A stretch of 64,000 bases of DNA from assembly GCA_039566865.1 (NCBI GenBank), contig CM076958.1:4123501-4187500 (forward strand), in the 5' to 3' direction. Under the pieces are notes generated by a model. The model was not told where the DNA came from. It saw only the letters and a program-made list of their open reading frames with translations, and did not search any database. Shown here piece after piece: positions 58,801 through 64,000 of the stretch; position 1 is the stretch's first letter; each line of letters opens with the position of its first letter. This DNA is from Aurelia coerulea. Lineage: Eukaryota > Cnidaria > Scyphozoa > Semaeostomeae > Ulmaridae. A program made the translations under genes and the position numbers.

Positions 58801-59839
58801 CTTAAAAAGAACAGTATTATATTCTTTATTAACAGAAAAAGTGAGTACTGTTCGCATTTTCACTTTAACTGGACATGAAATATGAAAGTGATACATGAAT
58901 ATAAAGCTTTTGATGCGCTGAATACATCTATGGGCATATTGTCACTATCCACTGTCAAAATAGAGAAATATGGACTGAAACGCTAGTGAGTACTGTGGTG
59001 AGAACTGTTGACAGTACTCAGCAGTAAAGCTCACTCCTGTAAGGTTTATGTATAGTGACAGAAAACGTTGTATATTTCCTTATGAGCACTAATTCTATAG
59101 AGAGACATCTTATCTTCAAGATAAAAACTACTGTTGACGTATAGATTTGTTATTGGTGCAATGGCAGCAGGTCTACTATGTTCACCTATAAAGCTGTCCT
59201 TCAGACAATCTCTTGCAAAAGTGTTGGACCCCTACGAAAATCTACGTTTTTCGGAAATATTGTCCCCCCTCCCCCCATTTCAATGTTGCTTGCATTGGTG
59301 AATCATTCTTTTGGTGGATCTGCATGAAAAACACCTCTTTTCCAGGCAATCAACATTGAAACGGGGGGAGGGGGGACAAAAATTCGAATTTTTCAATAGG
59401 GGTCCAACACTTTTGTAAGAGATTGTAGTTCGTTTTTAAATGTAGATTAGCTGCGATTCAAAATTTGAATTTGAGCCTAAGACATGGTGATGGAAAAGCA
59501 TACAATAGTTGGCCTGGTGAGTAAATCATCGTATTTCATGGTTAGCTGAAGGGCAATCCTCCTTAAAAGAATTAAAGTAAAAAATCTGAAAAATATGAAA
59601 TATGAAAATATATGAAATACATCACAACAATAGTTTTCGAACTGCCCATGACCTAACATGGAAAGGTGCACAAACTGCTCAAAAAAGCCAGGAAAAACAA
59701 ATCCAGTGCTTTAGTAAACTTCTTCCAAGCACTTGTTGGGGGGATACAAACAGTAACGTATTGTGATTTTGAGACACAAAAGTTGAAAACTCAATCAAGT
59801 TTAAATTAGATAAATCATCGATTGTTAGAGGACCAGCAG

Positions 59840-60540
59840 CCTCAGCGTCCCTCAAAGATTTGCTGCTTCCCTGCAGGACAAATAACAACCTGAAATAAAC
59901 CAGGCTTTACTGTAGCTAGTGACTGCTTCGTTGACTCCATTGAGTCTCTCTGACAATAAACCCGTCTCATCGTTAGTTCAATACGAAATTAGAGGAATGG
60001 CAGTTGCAACGCTCAACAGCAGCACTTAGAAATCTATTGCGACCCTGAAGAACTGATTGAAATTTGAACTAAACCATGGTCTTTTCCTTTTACTATAGCT
60101 AATAACTGTTCCGTTGATATTTCACGAAATCAGTCGGTCTCATTTTTAGTTTAATGCTATGTTAGAATTGTACACAAAAGGGTTCCTTCATCCCGCCGCT
60201 GTCCCGCGCCATTTTTTAGCACATTCCGTATCCCGTAACGTATCGTCGTCAAAGCCCGATCCCACTGCCCTTGGCTATCCCGTAGCCCGCTAGCTAGGAA
60301 TCGTGCACCCCATATCTCGCTCGACAAAAATGGCCGATCTCGCATCCCGCCAAACCTGTTTTGCCCCCCTCTGCTAGACGACTCATAGTTGCAACAGCCC
60401 TCAAAGATTTACTGCATCCCTGAGGGACACACAGCTTCCTAAAATAAACCATGTTTTCCTGTAGCTAGCAACTGTTTTATTGACGTTCCTTGATAATGAA
60501 TCCGCCTCGGCCATAGTTTAGTACTAATTTAGAACAGGTG
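59840..60540 (-). repeat. Segment present in three diverged copies
   Basis: Copies at about 59840-59995, 60005-60165 and 60390-60540 share 'cctcaaagattt(g/a)ctgc', 'aaataaacca' and 'tgtagctag(t/c)(g/a)actg'. On the minus strand each copy shows a pyrimidine-rich acceptor-like 'cag' or 'tcag' before 'GG(A/T)(A/T)GCAG'. Between copies 2 and 3 lies a degenerate 'atcccg' repeat (60175-60370). No intact gene was found. Confidence 0.5.
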
Positions 60541-61012
60541 AAATGATTATAAAACTTGATTCACTCTGTTCATTGTGGTATCATCAATTAAGCCTATTTC
60601 ATAGAGTCTTCGGCCTTTCCATCAATATTAATACATCCTTCCACAATTTTTAAAACTTTCACCATCCGAATTTAAGAAAATTGTTGTATTTGCGAAACAT
60701 AGGATAATGATTTGGTCAGTGGGATTGAGATAATGGTCAAACAGCAGGACACTGCAGCTGACTTGAAAATCATCAAAATCGCTACATTTTTAATTCATGG
60801 CATCATTGTTACTCTTACCGTGTGTTAGTTACTCCGGCAGTTTTCTGGCCGTTAAAGCAACTTCGTGCTCAAGTGTTATTTCTAAAACGCTTTACGAAAT
60901 TTCTGCAAGTCATCTTTCAGGACCCATCAAGTGCAATCTGCAAGTCACTGAGTGTTTTCTGTACAGGTAAATTTTATGTTATCTCATTAATTTGACCGTA
61001 ATGCAGCAAGGT

Positions 61013-61622
61013 AACAAGGACAGATAATGTTACAATAGGACTCGCTACTTTTTATTGACACCTAGATACAAGCAATTTGTGATTGTAGACAAAGGGAATT
61101 CCATGCTCGGTTGGTCAAGATATAAACAAAAACAAAGCAAGCCGCAAAAATTGCACTGAAACCCGGGTCGCTAGCTCGCTCGTTGTGCATTCCAGAAATG
61201 GTTCATAGGAGCCAATATTAGCACATATCGAAAGAAGAAGGATATATCTAAACTTCTGCCTCGGGCATCTATTTTGTGCAGAAGCCAATTGGGAGGGGAT
61301 TCAATTCTCGTACTTTTTAGGTGTAATTAAAACACTTACTGCTCAGCTTCTGTACGAAAAAATAAAATGCCCGAGGCAGAAGTTTAGATATATCCTTCTT
61401 CTTTCGATATGTGCTAATATTTGCTCTTAAAAACCATTTCTGGAGTGCACAACAAGCGAGCTAGCGACCCGGGTTTCAGGGCAATTTTTGCGGCTTGCTT
61501 TGTTTTGCTTATATCTTGACCAACCGAGCATGGAATTCCCTTTGTCTGCAATCACAAATTGCTTTGTATCTAGGTGTCAATAAAAAGTAGCGAATCCTAT
61601 TGTAACATTATCTGTCCTTGTT
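61013..61622. mobile_element. 610-bp foldback element with 9-bp duplication
   Basis: The ends aacaaggacagataatg and cattatctgtccttgtt are flanked by CAGCAAGGT (61004-61012 and 61623-61631). A diverged subfamily of the foldbacks at 13444, 35490 and 62345. Confidence 0.85.
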
Positions 61623-61664
61623 CAGCAAGGTCGAATTTCGTAAAAAAATAGGATACAGGTCTGA

Positions 61665-61850
61665 TTAAAACAAAGCGATTTGACAGCCTCAAGAATAGAT
61701 TTCACACCTTCTCTGCAACCAACCATAATTTTCTCCTTCTCTTTTTATTTTGATTTGATTTGAGTGCACTCAGAAGCGTGAAATTTATTCCTTTGAATGG
61801 CAAATCGCTTTGTCTTCTCGGAAACCTGAATCCTTTATTGTAGTACAAAA
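61665..61850. repeat. Foldback MITE, second copy of the 2905 element
   Basis: 'acaaagcgatttgacagcct' and 'caagaatagatttcacacct' are mirrored by 'gcgtgaaatttattccttt' and 'aatcgctttgtcttct', around 'gagtgcactca'. Confidence 0.65.
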
Positions 61851-62160
61851 TTTGTCCTTGCTCCGTAATGCTGAATTCACACATGAAGCGTCATTTTTTG
61901 TGCATTCCTGACAAAAATGAAGTGCGACGACGCATTGTGGCTGCGATAAAGTTGGATTAATTGAACTTTGCCGCGCCGCACTGCACCGTACTGTGTGAAG
62001 AAATCGCCTCAAGCGTGAATTCAGCTAAAGCTGAAATACCTTCACACATTTAACAGTGTTTTCTGTGTTTCGCTGACTTTGTATTTTCGTTTTATATGTA
62101 TGAATATGTTCTGTTTATGTCACAGAATGGTCACAAATGTGAATAAAGCCAAGGAATAGA

Positions 62161-62343
62161 AGGTGAAGGTGAAGTTGCGTTTTTCAGCGCCAAGCGCTGG
62201 GATCGCAGAAATAGAGCAGACCTAATCGAGTCCGCGACCCCTTGTCATGACGCTCAAGTGGTGGGGTCCTACCGGGTATCGAACCCACTCCGCCTGACTG
62301 TTCTGGCTGCAAAGTCAGAGGATTAAACCACTGCACCACAATA
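62161..62343 (-). mobile_element. tRNA-derived SINE, uninterrupted copy
   Basis: On the minus strand: 'ttgtggtgcagtggtttaat' (A box), 'gactttgcagccagaacag', 'gtgggttcgatacccgg' (B box), then 'cacttgagcgtcatgac' and 'cagcgcttggcgct', ending in 'gaaggtgaag'-type repeats. The reference copy for those at 11056 and 28851. Confidence 0.8.
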
Positions 62344-62344
62344 G

Positions 62345-62940
62345 AACAAGGGCAGATTTTGTAAGACAATAGCATGAGTTGCTTTTGTTGACACCTCAGT
62401 TCAAAGCGATTAGCGATTGCAGACAAAGGAAATTCTTTCAACCAATAGATCAAAACAAACGAAGCCGCAAAAGTTTCTCTGAAATCAGGGTAGCTAGCTC
62501 GCTCGTTGTGCATTCTAGAAATTGGTTTTAAGGGCAAACATGAGCATAGATCGAAAGAAGAAGGATGCATCTACATATCTGCCGCGGGCATTTTATTTGT
62601 TTGGTTCAAAAGCCGTTTGGGAGGCGATTCAATTCTCTTCTTTTTGTGGGTGTTATCAAAACATTTACTGCTCAGCTTTTGGACCAAAGAAATAAAATGC
62701 CCATGGCAGATGTGAAGATGTCCTTCTTCTTTCTATCTATGCTCATCTTTGCACTTAGAAATTATTTCCGGAATGCACAACGAGCGCGCTAGCTACCTGG
62801 GTTTCAGAGAAACTTTTGCGGCTTTGCTTGTTTTGACTTACTGCTTGAGAGAATTTCCTTTGTCTGTGATCGCTAATCGCTTTGAATTGAGGTGTCAACA
62901 AAAGCAACTCATGCTATTGTATTACAAAATCTGCCCTTGT
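62345..62940. mobile_element. ~600-bp foldback element abutting the SINE
   Basis: 'aacaagggcagattttgtaa' at the left and 'attacaaaatctgcccttgt' at the right. The arms carry the 'gctagctcgctcgttgtgca' block. The flanking 9-mers (ccacaatag and agaagactg) do not match. Confidence 0.8.
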
Positions 62941-63129
62941 AGAAGACTGACGCGCGACATTAGAACATGTGGTTTCTTCAAAAACAGGTTGTTTATCTAT
63001 AAGGCAACACTATTGACACTATTGCAAATAAAAAGATAAACATAATGCTAGAGCCTTTTTCTTTAAAAATTTGCTTGATTTTGACATTGCTGGAGAACAA
63101 CAGAAGTGCTGTTTTTGAAGCATCCACTT

Positions 63130-63620
63130 ATTGATATTTGATATTTGATTCTTTTAAAGAGGGTTGCCCTTAAGCGGTAGCTGTTTTACAAGGCGCCCTC
63201 CACTTAAAAACACTACTTACAAAAAAACTTACCAAGGAATAGATTAAATACACTATAAAAACCATAACTTTAAAAACCTAATAACAATTTACAAAGTTCA
63301 AGATAAAAGAAAAGAAACACTAACTTCTAAATAGACTGTTTAAAACTATTTAGGGAAGACGCCTGTTTGGTTTCAGCAGGAAGGTCATTCCACATTTTTG
63401 CTCCTCGATAAGAAAAACATTTTTGCCCATAAGTGGACTTTTTCTTGGGTAATCTTAAATCTGTTCCTTGTATTTCGCAAGACATATGAAGAGCACTTTG
63501 AGTTTCGGGTGAAGAGGTCACACAGGTATTGCAACAGGTATTGTGCCTCTTTGTGCCATAAATCAGCAACCGCTTTTCAGATTGACCCAAACGAAGTCTC
63601 AAACTCTAAGCCTATCCTAG
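63130..63620 (-). mobile_element. LINE (CR1/L2-like) 3' fragment
   Basis: The minus strand encodes KKKSTYGQKCFSYRGAKMWN and then DLPAETKQASSLNSFKQS with a stop at 63327. Downstream, 'tcaaatatcaaatatcaa' looks like a short tail (63128-63150). Related to the LINE at 741-1200 but not identical. 63620-64000 shows no recognisable gene. Confidence 0.7.
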
Positions 63621-64000
63621 GCAACTGTGTAGAAAGCCAAACAATTAAATATACAGCTCTTCCACAGCAGCAATACAAATTGGTCAAAACCTTTTTGGGA
63701 TATTCTGTATTTTTGCTATTGCTTAAAGAGGAAAATCTTTTTTGTCTATCCATATAAAAAATACAATACAATACAGAATACATTATACTGTACTTTCTAA
63801 ATTACTATACAACACTACGGGTACGATACCATGAGGAGCAAAGGGACAATGACAGCGCCATGGCCATTCCATAAAGACATGCAACCAGACTAACGTTTAC
63901 TGAATGCTTCACATATATATAATTAATATTGCAATAAATACGGGTACTTAAAGTATATATTACAGGTACAAGATGATACACACTACGTTGCATGAGAGAA

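Larger units (their letters stand above)
39622..59425. repeat. Macrosatellite: eleven 1780-bp units plus a terminal 220-bp foldback
   Basis: Units begin 'caatctcttgcaaaagtg' at 39622, 41402, 43186, 44966, 46746, 48526, 50306, 52086, 53866, 55646 and 57426; a last partial one starts at 59206. Unit 2 is 4 bp longer (an added 'aggc' near 42623). Each unit is a 220-bp foldback followed by a 1560-bp spacer. Only a few substitutions separate units. The whole array is bounded by TA on both sides. No rRNA, tRNA or known gene is in the spacer. Open frames of 86 and 67 codons repeat in every unit; the first begins with GTG and neither has coding character. Confidence 0.95.

Noticed and set aside
60157..60370. 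62-codon minus-strand frame rich in R and G
   Set aside because: It is produced by degenerate 'atcccg' repeats between two copies of a triplicated segment.

Overview
The window reads as nuclear DNA of an animal, probably a marine invertebrate (cnidarian-like or similar; inferred, not proven). It is AT-rich. Genes are split by GT-AG introns, and most of the rest is LINE, SINE, hAT, Penelope-like and miniature inverted-repeat (MITE) relics. There are no operons or prokaryotic features.

Left part (406-12771, minus strand): an eight-exon gene that splices in frame from a signal peptide to a last membrane helix (446 residues). Its order is S1 lobe, M1, pore, M3, S2 lobe, M4, as in ionotropic glutamate receptors. 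The pore carries the potassium-channel signature TTVGYGD, and there is no large amino-terminal domain. It is a GluR0-like potassium-type receptor channel in an animal genome and the most interesting gene here. Its 5.1-kb third intron holds a hAT transposon (5214-9350) with an intact two-exon transposase of 769 residues on the same strand.

Middle part (13-29 kb): mostly mobile-element relics. These include foldback elements, a tRNA/5S-like SINE inside a TIR element, LINE 3' ends and a ~210-bp tandem array at 21.5-22.8 kb. Two possible minus-strand exons of an unknown gene lie at 16.8-17.4 kb. A two-exon gene for a 51-residue single-pass membrane microprotein (26117-29435, minus) lies head to head with the first exons of an unknown plus-strand gene (29681-33205). 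They share about 245 bp of presumed bidirectional promoter.

Right part: 30-39 kb holds nested MITEs. A 19.8-kb tandem array (39622-59425) has eleven near-identical 1780-bp units plus a final 220-bp piece. It begins and ends exactly on a 220-bp foldback element flanked by TA. The last 4.5 kb holds a triplicated segment, two 600-bp foldback elements, a SINE and a LINE 3' end.

All gene models come from reading exons, splice sites and phases by eye. No database search or alignment was run.
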